Shown: positions 1 through 7,314 of the stretch, in pieces
Position numbering within the stretch: the stretch's first letter is position 1
Layout of the letters: each line of letters starts with the position of its first letter
Source: Salinibacterium sp. PAMC 21357
GTDB lineage: Bacteria > Actinomycetota > Actinomycetes > Actinomycetales > Microbacteriaceae
Direction of reading: 5' to 3'
NCBI RefSeq assembly: GCF_000247645.1
Contig: NZ_AHWA01000004.1
Location: 310,001-374,000, forward strand
Length of the DNA: 64,000 bases
The notes under the pieces: generated by a model
The model's input: the letters and a program-made list of their open reading frames with translations, nothing else
The model's database searches: none
Told to the model about the DNA's origin: nothing
Translations under genes and position numbers: made by a program

Positions 1-808
1 AGATCAGCGCAGGATCCGGCGTGAACGTCGCGGTCACGCGGTGGCCCAGTCTACAGCCGTCAGCTGTCTGTTCGAATGCACTCAGCGCCTGACCAAGCTC
101 GCTTCCGATCGGGGTGGGCACTGTGGTTAGCGGCACTGTGATCGCCAGGCCAACTATCGATGACGACCCATACATCGCCAATGCCCTTTGGTTTTGATTG
201 CAGACGACCCAATCATCGCCGGGTGTCCTCTTTGCATCTGTAAGGACACCGGCAGTGACGTCGTAGGTAAATCCTGTTTCCTTCGTGAGTTGGTCCGAAA
301 TCAATGCCGCTTCGCCGCCGGAGAAATCCTTCGGCACACACCACGTCGAAAGTGTTTCGTCATGGAAGCAACTACTCTCAAGCAACTCCCGTGCTTCTGC
401 GACCGACATACCGACCACATCAGGAACCAGTCGCTTGTCGGGCTCGACCGTCAAAGCGATGACGGTGTCGTCCGGAACAACACGCGTTCCGGCGGGAACT
501 TTCTGCGCGGAAACCACATAACAGCTCTGGCTGATCGTCTCGTCTGGCGCTTTGCCTTCGTCTACGCCGAGCCCAAGACTCTCAAGCGCCGCAATACTCC
601 CGGGCCACGAGGCTCCGACGAGGTCAGGGATATTGACACGCGTCGAGTCCCAAGTCGCATAGCCGCCCAAGGCGCCGGAAAGTGCGAGTACTGGCACCAT
701 CACGACAACCGGGATGAAAAGCTTCCCGCGACGGAATCGCACCCCTTGCAAGGCGGCCATAGACAGCAGCGCATCCAACCCTGCTTTATTGAAGTTTCGC
801 AACGCCAT
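1..808 (-). CDS. PASTA-domain membrane protein, partial (C-terminus cut by window edge)
   Basis: Reading the minus strand from the ATG at 808 gives an open frame of about 269 codons that runs off the left edge. The first 30 residues are a basic cytoplasmic segment (start MALRNFNKAG). A hydrophobic helix follows at about 31-50 (IPVVVMVPVLALSGALGGYA), and then two PASTA-like repeats, VNIPDLVGASWPGSIAALES and RLVPDVVGMSVAEARELLES. PASTA modules bind peptidoglycan or lipid II fragments outside the cell, usually on Ser/Thr kinases or penicillin-binding proteins. No kinase or transpeptidase domain precedes the repeats, so this is a stand-alone membrane-anchored PASTA protein whose role is not known. 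The domain order is seen directly; the extracellular location is inferred. Confidence 0.7.
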   Translation of the reverse strand, partial: MALRNFNKAGLDALLSMAALQGVRFRRGKLFIPVVVMVPVLALSGALGGYATWDSTRVNIPDLVGASWPGSIAALESLGLGVDEGKAPDETISQSCYVVSAQKVPAGTRVVPDDTVIALTVEPDKRLVPDVVGMSVAEARELLESSCFHDETLSTWCVPKDFSGGEAALISDQLTKETGFTYDVTAGVLTDAKRTPGDDWVVCNQNQRALAMYGSSSIVGLAITVPLTTVPTPIGSELGQALSAFEQTADGCRLGHRVTATFTPDPALI

Positions 809-1535
809 TCTCGAAGTATGCCCTAAAACAACATCGTCACACAGTAGGCAGCGAGAAACCGTCCAGGTACGCCACCCGCCCCTCTCTGAATTGCTCTGGG
901 AATCGTGTCCCTAGCTTTCCACTTGGGAAGCGGCCGCTTTTACCGCTGATTCGAGCTCAGCGTGTTTCGCGTGTTTGGCGTCGATCGAGGGCAGCCTAGT
1001 TGACTCTTTTGTCCTGCCCTACGAGCTAGTCACCTTGACGATGTGGAGTTTCGAGTCGCGCTGGAAGACTGCGAGGCGCTCCAAGAGCGTTCTATTCTGA
1101 GCTCCGAGCCCGCGCGGTGGCGCTGTGAAGCAGGCGGGCAGGTAGACAGTTAGGCAGTGGCAAATCTGTCACCACAACCGCAACTGAGATCGGGATAAGG
1201 CATTCGTGTGGACATAACTGGATCCGTCAAGATCAAGTGAATCAGGGGGTACCGGTCCACGGTCACAACAGCAGAAAGCGCCGAGTTGCGACGAGCTCGA
1301 AAAAGGATCCGCCTGCGCGAGTCGGAGGTCGAGATCCTCACGACGGCCCCCGTGCTTCCGGCGGAGGATAAGCCACGCCCACCGGGGTTCGTCCGTTTTC
1401 ACAAATGGAAGGTGCGTCTACAGCCGCGGCGTTCAACGACACGAAACGGTTGTCGATCGCAGCCGATGCGCTTGAGGATCAGTCTGATAGCCAGAACCCC
1501 GGCGTTTCCTCGGGAAACGCGACACTGGACAATTG
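809..1535. other. 727-bp stretch with no convincing gene
   Basis: Only short ORFs occur here, for example 1169-1402 and 1150-1341 on the minus strand. They overlap each other in different frames, have no good ribosome-binding site and show no family resemblance I recognise. No tRNA, clear terminator or tandem repeat was seen. It may contain decayed sequence or the upstream region of the PASTA gene. Confidence 0.5.
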
Positions 1536-1607
1536 TGCCCCTGGAGGGATTCGAACCCCCAACCTGCTCCTTAGGACGGAGTTGCTCTTCCGTTGAGCTA
1601 CAGAGGC
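1536..1607 (-). tRNA. tRNA-Arg (anticodon CCT)
   Basis: The minus strand folds as a standard cloverleaf. The acceptor arms are GCCTCTG and CAGGGGC, the D stem is GCTC/GAGC, the anticodon loop is GTCCTAA with anticodon CCT, and the T loop is TTCGAAT with stem GGGGG/CCCTC. The discriminator base is A and CCA is not encoded. The anticodon stem has an A-C mismatch at its outer pair. It reads AGG arginine codons. Confidence 0.93.
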
Positions 1608-1740
1608 TGGCGATACGAGTGTAGTCGAGTCGCGACCTAGAGGCCGGAGACATTCGGTTCGACGTTACGGCGCATGGCGACGGCTGCGCCGACGAACGGC
1701 GGGACCGTGACGTGCAGAGCGATTTCAGGTCGGGCTTGAG

Positions 1741-2814
1741 CTACTGCCCGGGTGGGTAGAGGAACGCCTCGACGGCCGTAGCAGCAAGCACGCGCTGGCT
1801 GTAAACACGGTTCACGTAGTTGTACTCTTCAAGCAAAACAGTGCCATCGGCGTTAATTGCTTTGACATAGGCAACGTGGTTGTCCCAGCCGAACCAGGCA
1901 ACAGAACCCACAACGGGTGTTGCACTAACGGTCCACCCGTGGGCATCCCACGCAGATTTCCACTGCGAAGCGTTTCCACCGTTAGGGGTGAGGTCAGACC
2001 AAGCCCAACGGAAAGGAGCTGAGAACGATCCAGCATCGCGGTTCAAGCGCCACGCGACGAAGTCGGTGCATTGGCGGTAGTAATAGTTGAGGGGCGACAG
2101 GTTATAGCCTGCGGTCGCCCACGGGTAGTCGTCGCCAAGCACACGAGCACCCGATGCCGCATAAGTCGCGTTTGCTGAGGCAATTGCCGTCTGCTGGCGA
2201 ATCAGAGCCAAGTCTTCGGGCGATGTCGCCTCAAAATGCTCGCGCTCGACTTCAGGAAGTGCGAGATCTGCGCTAACGGTGATCGACTGCGCGCTAGCCG
2301 GCACTACATCGGCGACCGATGTTGAGGCCACAGCAGAAACCTCTTCAGAAAGAAAACCACTCTGCCCATAAGCCGGTAAGCCAGCAACAGCAAAAAGTCC
2401 GCCGATAACGGCCATAGACGCCATAGCGCGCATCGGATTGCGACGCACCCGCTTCGGTGCCGCAAAGACGCGGGGCGCGGCGACAGAAACATTCACAGCC
2501 TTCGCTATGGGGTGCGCAAGAGCAACATCTGAACGCAAGACCGCGGCCGGAGCAATCGGAATCTCGGGCACCGCCACTGCTGCGGATGGCGTGACTGTCG
2601 ACTTTGCCACCGCTGGTGCCACTACTGCAGCAGGTACAACTGCCGCAACCTGCTGCTGTGGTGCCGCAACAGCCTTAGCGACGACGTGCTTAGCCTCTGC
2701 AGCTTCGCGAGCTGCACGAGCTTCGCGGCGAGAGAGAAAGACTGGTGCATCACTGGTGGCTTCGCCCGCGGGGACGCCAGCGGCATCCGAGCTATCAGAA
2801 GGCGAGCGAGACAA
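1741..2814 (-). CDS. CHAP-domain cell-wall amidase/peptidase
   Basis: This 357-residue protein has three parts. An Ala/Val/Pro-rich cytoplasmic or disordered N-terminal region (about 1-125) is followed by one hydrophobic segment at about 128-150 (MRAMASMAVIGGLFAVAGLP). A C-terminal CHAP domain spans about 225-357. The expected catalytic cysteine is in YYRQCTDFVAWRLN and the histidine in WDNHVAYVKAI. CHAP enzymes cut amide bonds in peptidoglycan during growth, division or lysis. The membrane segment suggests that the enzyme is anchored or secreted. It stands alone, downstream of the HNH gene on the same strand. The domain assignment rests on motif spacing; the exact bond cut cannot be told from sequence. 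Confidence 0.85.
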   Translation of the reverse strand: MSRSPSDSSDAAGVPAGEATSDAPVFLSRREARAAREAAEAKHVVAKAVAAPQQQVAAVVPAAVVAPAVAKSTVTPSAAVAVPEIPIAPAAVLRSDVALAHPIAKAVNVSVAAPRVFAAPKRVRRNPMRAMASMAVIGGLFAVAGLPAYGQSGFLSEEVSAVASTSVADVVPASAQSITVSADLALPEVEREHFEATSPEDLALIRQQTAIASANATYAASGARVLGDDYPWATAGYNLSPLNYYYRQCTDFVAWRLNRDAGSFSAPFRWAWSDLTPNGGNASQWKSAWDAHGWTVSATPVVGSVAWFGWDNHVAYVKAINADGTVLLEEYNYVNRVYSQRVLAATAVEAFLYPPGQ

Positions 2815-2896
2815 ACGGGAACCTAACAGTGGAGCGCAATCGAGGACTCGCTAGGGCAAACCTCGAGCAACGGGAATAATCACAACAGCATAACAG

Positions 2897-3394
2897 CTAT
2901 GCCGCTGGCGCCAAATATTCTTCCCAATCTGGGAGTGCCCTTTCAATTCCCCTTACCAACCACGCGCTGGTGTGCGGCGGGCGCGGCTTGATCCGCAAAC
3001 GCCACTGCATCTCTGCCGGAGTGCGATTGCTCTTCACGTTGTTGCAGCGCAGGCAGCACGCCACCAAGTTTTCCCACGACGCCTCTCCCCCGCGCGACCG
3101 CGGCAAGACATGGTCGATCGTGTTCGCTGCACCGCCGCAATAGCCACAACGGTGACCATCACGCCGCAAGACTCCCCGGCGTGAGACCGGCAATCTGCGT
3201 GTAGAAGGAATGCGAACGTAATTTCGCAGAATAATCACCGACGGGCGATCCCACGATCCACTTGAGCCCCACACAGGATGCTCTGAATCGGCAGCAATAA
3301 TCGTTGCCTTCTGATTCAGTACGAGCACAATCGCTCGCTTGAAAGACACGACCGCGAGCGGCTCGTAGCCGGCGTTCAATACCAAAGTGCGCAT
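2897..3394 (-). CDS. HNH endonuclease family protein
   Basis: The protein has 165 residues with start MRTLVLNAGYEPLAVVSFKR, a typical opening for this actinobacterial HNH family. I chose the ATG at 3394 because GAGAGG sits 6 bp upstream; the in-frame ATG two codons earlier has no space for a ribosome-binding site. The C-terminal half carries the HNH fold with zinc-type cysteine pairs: CGYCGG, then IDHVLPRSRGG (catalytic DH), then NLVACCLRCNNVKSNRT. Such proteins are metal-dependent nicking or cutting nucleases. They are widespread as single chromosomal genes of unknown purpose, with no restriction partner. No methyltransferase lies nearby, so a restriction role is not supported. Confidence 0.85.
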   Translation of the reverse strand: MRTLVLNAGYEPLAVVSFKRAIVLVLNQKATIIAADSEHPVWGSSGSWDRPSVIILRNYVRIPSTRRLPVSRRGVLRRDGHRCGYCGGAANTIDHVLPRSRGGEASWENLVACCLRCNNVKSNRTPAEMQWRLRIKPRPPHTSAWLVRGIERALPDWEEYLAPAA

Positions 3395-3471
3395 TCTCAT
3401 CCTCTCGAAAGAGCCTGCACGGCTTGCAGGCAATCGACTTCCTTGAGGCTCAATAAATGGGAGGCAGAAAA

Positions 3472-3500
3472 CAAAAAGGCACCGTCGTAAGACGATGCCT
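3472..3500 (-). terminator. rho-independent terminator
   Basis: On the minus strand AGGCATCGTC-TTAC-GACGGTGCCT forms a 10-bp stem with one mismatch, followed directly by TTTTTGTTTT. It would end transcripts coming from the dtxR side, before the HNH gene. Confidence 0.8.
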
Positions 3501-3632
3501 AGTGATTCAGTGCGCGAAAACTGCCGCGCACAAGACTGCTGTGTCGTATGTAGAAGTGGGCACGCGCATCCACGGTTTGGATGCTGCGCCTACCTAACAT
3601 GCGATTCTCCGGTTCATTCGTGAACTCCAAGG
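3472..3632 (-). ncRNA. putative structured small RNA ending in an intrinsic terminator
   Basis: The roughly 160 bases between dtxR and the HNH gene contain four stem-loops in series on the minus strand. They are GTTCA-CGAA-TGAAC (3612-3625), a GCATCC/GGATGC stem extended by GCGC with one bulge (3562-3589), GTGCGCG/CGCGCAC (3510-3531), and a terminator hairpin followed by TTTTTGTTTT (3472-3500). A TANNNT-type -10 (TAGCCT, about 3640-3645) precedes the first hairpin at a suitable distance, but no strong -35 is seen. No ORF fits. It could instead be the 3' untranslated region of dtxR. I do not recognise a named RNA family. Confidence 0.5.
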
Positions 3633-3649
3633 GCTATAGGCTAACCCAA
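3631..3649. promoter_or_regulatory. DtxR/IdeR-box-like sequence
   Basis: GGGCTATAGGCTAACCCAA matches 12 of 19 positions of the IdeR consensus TTAGGTTAGGCTAACCTAA, including a continuous TAGGCTAACC core. It overlaps the possible -10 of the putative small RNA and lies just downstream of the dtxR gene itself. The match is seen by eye; binding is inferred. Confidence 0.4.
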
Positions 3650-3729
3650 TTTTTCACGCATTTCGCACGCGGGCGCGCCGCAGAGAATGACAAGACGGTA
3701 ACGCCCCGATGAACAGCAGTTTCAGCGAA

Positions 3730-4431
3730 CTAGACGACGGGCTTTTCGACAAAAATGTGAACCGCTACCTCGTTGGGCAACTCAAGGCCTTCGCCGAATC
3801 CCTCAACGGTGACGGCGACATAAGAATCAGCGGCAGAAAAAGTTGCCATCTTGCCGGGCATCACACCGGCGTTGAACAGCTGCTGCAAAAGTTCAGGTTC
3901 GAACTGCACAGGTTCACCCAGTCGACGAATGCGGCCGTCAACTGGCGCGGTCGTCTGAGCCACCAACTCGACAATATTGACCATCCCCGCGCTGAAAGAG
4001 GGAGCAGCGGTGCCACCCAACTCTTCTAAACCAGGAATCGGGTTGCCGTAGGGCGACTCAGTGGGGTGATCAAGCATTTCGATGAGCTTGCGCTCAACCT
4101 GCTCGCTCATCACGTGCTCCCAGCGACAGGCTTCATCGTGAACAAGCGCCCAGTCGAGGCCGATGACGTCGGCGAGCAGTCGCTCAGCGAGGCGGTGCTT
4201 GCGCATTACATGCGTAGCGCGGCGGCGGCCCTCTTCAGTAAATTCGAGGTGACGGTCGCCTTCAACAACGACAAGGCCGTCACGTTCCATGCGGCCGATA
4301 GTTTGCGAAACGGTTGGCCCAGAGTGGCCGAGCCGTTCAGAGATGCGAGCCCGCAACGGGACGATGTTCTCTTCCTCAAGGTCGAGAATCGTGCGCAGGT
4401 ACATCTCGGTGGTGTCAACGAGATCGGTCAT
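3730..4431 (-). CDS. dtxR: DtxR/IdeR-type metal-dependent transcriptional regulator
   Basis: The protein has 233 residues. The N-terminal winged helix (about 1-70) includes DTTEMYLRTILDLEEENIVP and the recognition region GHSGPTVSQTIGRMERDGLV. The dimerisation/metal domain carries HRLAERLL and DEACRWEHVMSE, which supply the Cys, Glu and His ligands seen in DtxR and IdeR. A C-terminal SH3-like (FeoA-like) domain spans about 150-233. With iron bound, such proteins repress uptake genes at TTAGG...CCTAA boxes. Divergent to serC with only 40 bp between starts. Candidate boxes occur in this window at 3631, 23716 and 55779. MntR-type manganese regulators are a less likely alternative because the SH3 domain is present. 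Confidence 0.92.
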   Translation of the reverse strand: MTDLVDTTEMYLRTILDLEEENIVPLRARISERLGHSGPTVSQTIGRMERDGLVVVEGDRHLEFTEEGRRRATHVMRKHRLAERLLADVIGLDWALVHDEACRWEHVMSEQVERKLIEMLDHPTESPYGNPIPGLEELGGTAAPSFSAGMVNIVELVAQTTAPVDGRIRRLGEPVQFEPELLQQLFNAGVMPGKMATFSAADSYVAVTVEGFGEGLELPNEVAVHIFVEKPVV

Positions 4432-4471
4432 GAAATAAGACTAGCCCGAATGGGCCAATAGAATCGTACGT

Positions 4472-5584
4472 ATGGCAAGCCTGACGATTCCCACTGACCT
4501 CCTTCCCTCCGATGGACGATTCGGAGCTGGCCCTTCCAAAGTTCGACCGGAACAGATCGAGCACCTCGTCTCAGCCGCACGCACAATCCTCGGCACCTCC
4601 CACCGTCAGGCTCCCGTGCGTGACCTTGTAGGCCGCGTACGTGCTGGCCTCGGAGACCTCTTCCAGGTTCCCGAGGGCTACGAAGTAGTACTCGGCAATG
4701 GAGGCTCGACTGCCTTCTGGGATGCCGCAGCCTTCGCCCTCATAGAACGCCGCAGCGCCCACCTCGCCTTCGGAGAGTTCGGCTCCAAGTTCGCAAAAGC
4801 CGCCGCAGCACCCCACCTCGAATCGCCTCACGTTGTCAACGCCCCGGGCGGGTCGCTCGCTGAACTCGACGACATTAATGGCGCTGACGTATTTGCTTAC
4901 CCTCAAAACGAGACCTCCACAGGAGTGATGGCGCCCGTGCGCCGCTTCGACGACAAAAACGTACTCACCGTCGTTGATGCCACAAGTGCAGCCGGCGGCA
5001 TCCAGTTCGATGCCAACCAGGCCGACGTCTACTACTTCGCACCACAAAAAAACTTTGCTTCGGATGGCGGCCTCTGGATCGCCCTCTTCTCCCCCGCTGC
5101 GATCGAACGCGTCGAGCGCATCGCGGCGAGCGGGCGTTACATCCCCGAGTTCTTGTCGCTCAAGAATGCGATCGACAATTCGCGTCTCAATCAGACCCTC
5201 AACACCCCGGCGCTCAGCACGCTGCTGCTGCTCGAGAACCAGATCGACTGGATCAACGGCAACGGTGGACTCGCCTGGGCGGATGCCCGCACCCGCGAAT
5301 CGTCGTCGGTGCTCTATGACTGGGCTGCTGCCAGCGACATCGCCACCCCATTCGTCACCAATCCGGAGCACCGCTCGCAGGTCATCGCGACAATCGACTT
5401 TGACGATGCGATCGACGCCGCGGCAATCTCCAAAACCCTCCGCGCGAACGGAATCGTCGACACCGACCCCTACCGCAAGCTCGGTCGCAACCAGCTGCGC
5501 GTAGCTACTTTCGTTGCCATCGAGCCGGATGACGTACGCAAGTTGGTCTCATCGATCGACTATGTGATCGCCAACAGCAACTAA
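4472..5584 (+). CDS. serC: phosphoserine transaminase
   Basis: The 370-residue protein opens with LLPSDGRFGAGPSKVRPEQ, the phosphate-binding start typical of the actinobacterial SerC subgroup. It converts 3-phosphohydroxypyruvate and glutamate to phosphoserine in serine synthesis, and can serve pyridoxal phosphate synthesis. The PLP-binding lysine is in YYFAPQKNFASDGGLW. GNGGSTAFWDAAAF and VDATSAAGG are further cofactor-site segments. It is full length and lies divergent to dtxR, with a DUF2530 gene 9 bp downstream. In Mycobacterium, serC is also a neighbour of a DUF3027 gene, as here. Confidence 0.93.
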   Translation: MASLTIPTDLLPSDGRFGAGPSKVRPEQIEHLVSAARTILGTSHRQAPVRDLVGRVRAGLGDLFQVPEGYEVVLGNGGSTAFWDAAAFALIERRSAHLAFGEFGSKFAKAAAAPHLESPHVVNAPGGSLAELDDINGADVFAYPQNETSTGVMAPVRRFDDKNVLTVVDATSAAGGIQFDANQADVYYFAPQKNFASDGGLWIALFSPAAIERVERIAASGRYIPEFLSLKNAIDNSRLNQTLNTPALSTLLLLENQIDWINGNGGLAWADARTRESSSVLYDWAAASDIATPFVTNPEHRSQVIATIDFDDAIDAAAISKTLRANGIVDTDPYRKLGRNQLRVATFVAIEPDDVRKLVSSIDYVIANSN

Positions 5585-5593
5585 CCTGAGGCC

Positions 5594-5839
5594 ATGCGTA
5601 TCTGGCTGAAAGACTCGGAGCGACGGCCCGATCCTGAGCCAGTCGAGACCGATGACCGCAAAGCGATGCTCGTGGGCATTGTCGTGTGGGTCGTCGCCCT
5701 TGCCGTATTGCTGATCTTTATCGAGCCGCTTGACGCTGCCGGCAACCTGTGGTGGCTGTGGGCAGCGATCGCCGGTCTCGCGCTCGGACTAATCGGGCTG
5801 CTTTATACGCACGTGCGGCGCAAGAAAAGCTCGCGCTAA
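5594..5839 (+). CDS. DUF2530 family small membrane protein
   Basis: The product has 81 residues with two predicted membrane helices, about 26-46 (MLVGIVVWVVALAVLLIFIE) and about 51-71 (NLWWLWAAIAGLALGLIGLL). A basic C-terminal tail (HVRRKKSSR) suggests a cytoplasmic end. The start at 5594 follows TGAGGCC. It sits 9 bp after serC and probably shares its transcript. The family is conserved beside serC/DUF3027 in actinobacteria, but no function is known. Confidence 0.75.
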   Translation: MRIWLKDSERRPDPEPVETDDRKAMLVGIVVWVVALAVLLIFIEPLDAAGNLWWLWAAIAGLALGLIGLLYTHVRRKKSSR

Positions 5840-5971
5840 TCGCGGAAACGGTTGAACGCCAGGTCGGCCGATCATCCAGGCGATTGATTTCCCAGACAGG
5901 CAATCCCTTGACATAACCGACTCGCCGAGCAGCTCGACGCTGAACGTCTGCGGTTCGTCGCGAGCTACGCG

Positions 5972-6607
5972 CTATTCGTCCTCGTCGTCGTCGTCGCTGT
6001 CGTCGTCATCGCTGTCGTCATCATCATCGTCGTCGTCGTCGTCAGACTCTTCGTCGTCGTCGTCAGCATCGTCGTCATCGTCAGAGTCGTCGAGGTCGTC
6101 GACGCTTACGCCTTCGTGGTCTGCGGCGCGGAACGCCCCAGAATCGTAATCGTCGTCGTCGCTGTCGTCATCGATGTCTACACCGTCGAGATCTCCCCCG
6201 TGCAGCACAGGAGAGTCGAAGAGGTCGTCATCGTCGAGGTCATCGTCTGAGTCGTCATCGCTGACCGCGTCTTCTGGGTTCGACTTCTCAGCATCCGCGG
6301 CTTCAGCAACTGCCTGGGCAGCTTTGTAGTCAGCAAGGCGTTCAGACCACGGCACCCAGTCCGGCGAAAGCAGTGCGCCCTCGGCCGGCATAAGTTCCGC
6401 TTCAAGAACCGTCGGTTCAGCGCCCTCAATGTGCGCGATGCTGACAGTCCAATTCCAGCCAGGGTAGCCACGCATGGCCGAAGCGAAGATCACCGAGACG
6501 GTGCCATCGCTTTCGACCTGCTCACCAACGAGCGCACCAATCGAAGCGTCGTCAGTGATCTCGAGGAGTGCTCCCCGAGCGAGCTTGTCGTACTGGCTAT
6601 TAGGCAT
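5972..6607 (-). CDS. DUF3027 family protein with long acidic tail
   Basis: The protein has 211 residues. The first 110 residues form the DUF3027 core (LLEITDDASIGALVGEQVES, GYPGWNWTVSIAHIEG, ALLSPDWVPWSERL). From about residue 125 the sequence becomes almost entirely Asp, Ser and Glu, ending in runs of eight or more aspartates. The DNA there is a GTC/GAC trinucleotide-like tract, which is prone to slippage. It overlaps the upstream cold-shock gene by 8 bp, so the two are probably cotranscribed. The function is unknown. The tail resembles highly charged disordered regions of nucleic-acid or metal-binding proteins, but that is only a comparison. Confidence 0.8.
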   Translation of the reverse strand: MPNSQYDKLARGALLEITDDASIGALVGEQVESDGTVSVIFASAMRGYPGWNWTVSIAHIEGAEPTVLEAELMPAEGALLSPDWVPWSERLADYKAAQAVAEAADAEKSNPEDAVSDDDSDDDLDDDDLFDSPVLHGGDLDGVDIDDDSDDDDYDSGAFRAADHEGVSVDDLDDSDDDDDADDDDEESDDDDDDDDDDSDDDDSDDDDEDE

Positions 6608-6983
6608 CTAGTTCGTCCGCTACCTTTCGCAGCATTGAGGCAATTTTGGCGCCGTGCGCCTTGTCGGGGTAGCGACCTCGCTTGAGACCGGAACCAATGC
6701 CATCCATGAGCTTCACCAGATCTTCAATGATCACGGCCATGTCATCGGCTGGCTTGCGGTTGAGTTTGCTCATGCTTGCCGGAGCATCCATGACTCGAAC
6801 CGAAAGAGCTTGAGCGCCCTTTTTGCCGTCAGCAATACCGAACTCTAGGCGGGTACCCGCCTTTATCCCTGTCGTGCCAGCAGGCAGCGCAGAGGCATGC
6901 AAGAAGACCTCTTGGCCTTCATCACTCATGATGAAGCCAAAACCCTTCTCGTCATCGTAAAATTTAACCTTGCCGGTAGGCAT
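6600..6983 (-). CDS. cold-shock-domain protein with C-terminal extension
   Basis: The product has 127 residues. The start MPTGKVKFYDDEKGFGFI was chosen because AGGAG lies 7 bp before this ATG; the ATG two codons earlier is too close. Residues 1-65 are a cold-shock domain with RNP1 (KGFGFI) and RNP2-like (VFLHASAL) motifs that bind single-stranded nucleic acid. Residues 70-127 form a helical extension (MAVIIEDLVKLMDGIGSGLK) found in the longer actinobacterial cold-shock proteins. The gene overlaps DUF3027 downstream and is divergent from a small membrane gene. It is likely an RNA chaperone; cold induction is not shown by the sequence. Confidence 0.88.
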   Translation of the reverse strand: MPTGKVKFYDDEKGFGFIMSDEGQEVFLHASALPAGTTGIKAGTRLEFGIADGKKGAQALSVRVMDAPASMSKLNRKPADDMAVIIEDLVKLMDGIGSGLKRGRYPDKAHGAKIASMLRKVADELDA

Positions 6984-7047
6984 GGGCATGCTCCTTTGTA
7001 ATCGTGACTCAAGCTTAGAACGTTTGTGGGCGGGTATCCTTGTCTAC

Positions 7048-7314
7048 GTGACAAATCATTCAACCGAACGCGACCTTCGTATCGAGCGTGTGCTCGCCTA
7101 CCTCGTCGCCATTTCGATCGCACTTGCCGTGATCAGCTTTGTCACCGTAGTTGTTGCCACGGCAGCCGGTCTCAGCGATTTCGACACAGGTGCGTGGCCC
7201 GCAGTCATCACTATGCCCTACTTTGCTCTCCCGTTGGGTGTAGCTTTCATCATCACTCTTCTGGTGCTGAACGGGCGCCGCCGCCAACGTGAATACAGGA
7301 ATGGCCACAATTAG
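7048..7314 (+). CDS. small two-helix membrane protein
   Basis: The start is GTG at 7048, giving an 88-residue product (MTNHSTERDLRIERVLAYLV). Two predicted membrane helices lie at about 16-38 (VLAYLVAISIALAVISFVTV) and about 55-76 (ITMPYFALPLGVAFIITLLV), with a basic tail. Longer versions starting near 6970 would run back through the divergent cold-shock promoter and are unlikely. The 3' end overlaps the helicase-associated gene. The family is unknown to me; a similar gene sits in this spot in many Microbacteriaceae (from general knowledge). Confidence 0.65.
   Translation: MTNHSTERDLRIERVLAYLVAISIALAVISFVTVVVATAAGLSDFDTGAWPAVITMPYFALPLGVAFIITLLVLNGRRRQREYRNGHN

Noticed and set aside
188-826. 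212-codon plus-strand ORF at the left edge
   Set aside because: It is opposite the PASTA-domain protein on the minus strand, which has clear domain repeats; the plus frame has no recognisable motif.
1399-1653. Short ORFs covering the tRNA-Arg gene on both strands
   Set aside because: They are translations of the tRNA itself, a common false gene call.
3472-3632. 6C RNA or 6S/Ms1 identity for the putative small RNA
   Set aside because: The C-rich loops of 6C and the long bulged hairpin of 6S-type RNAs are missing.
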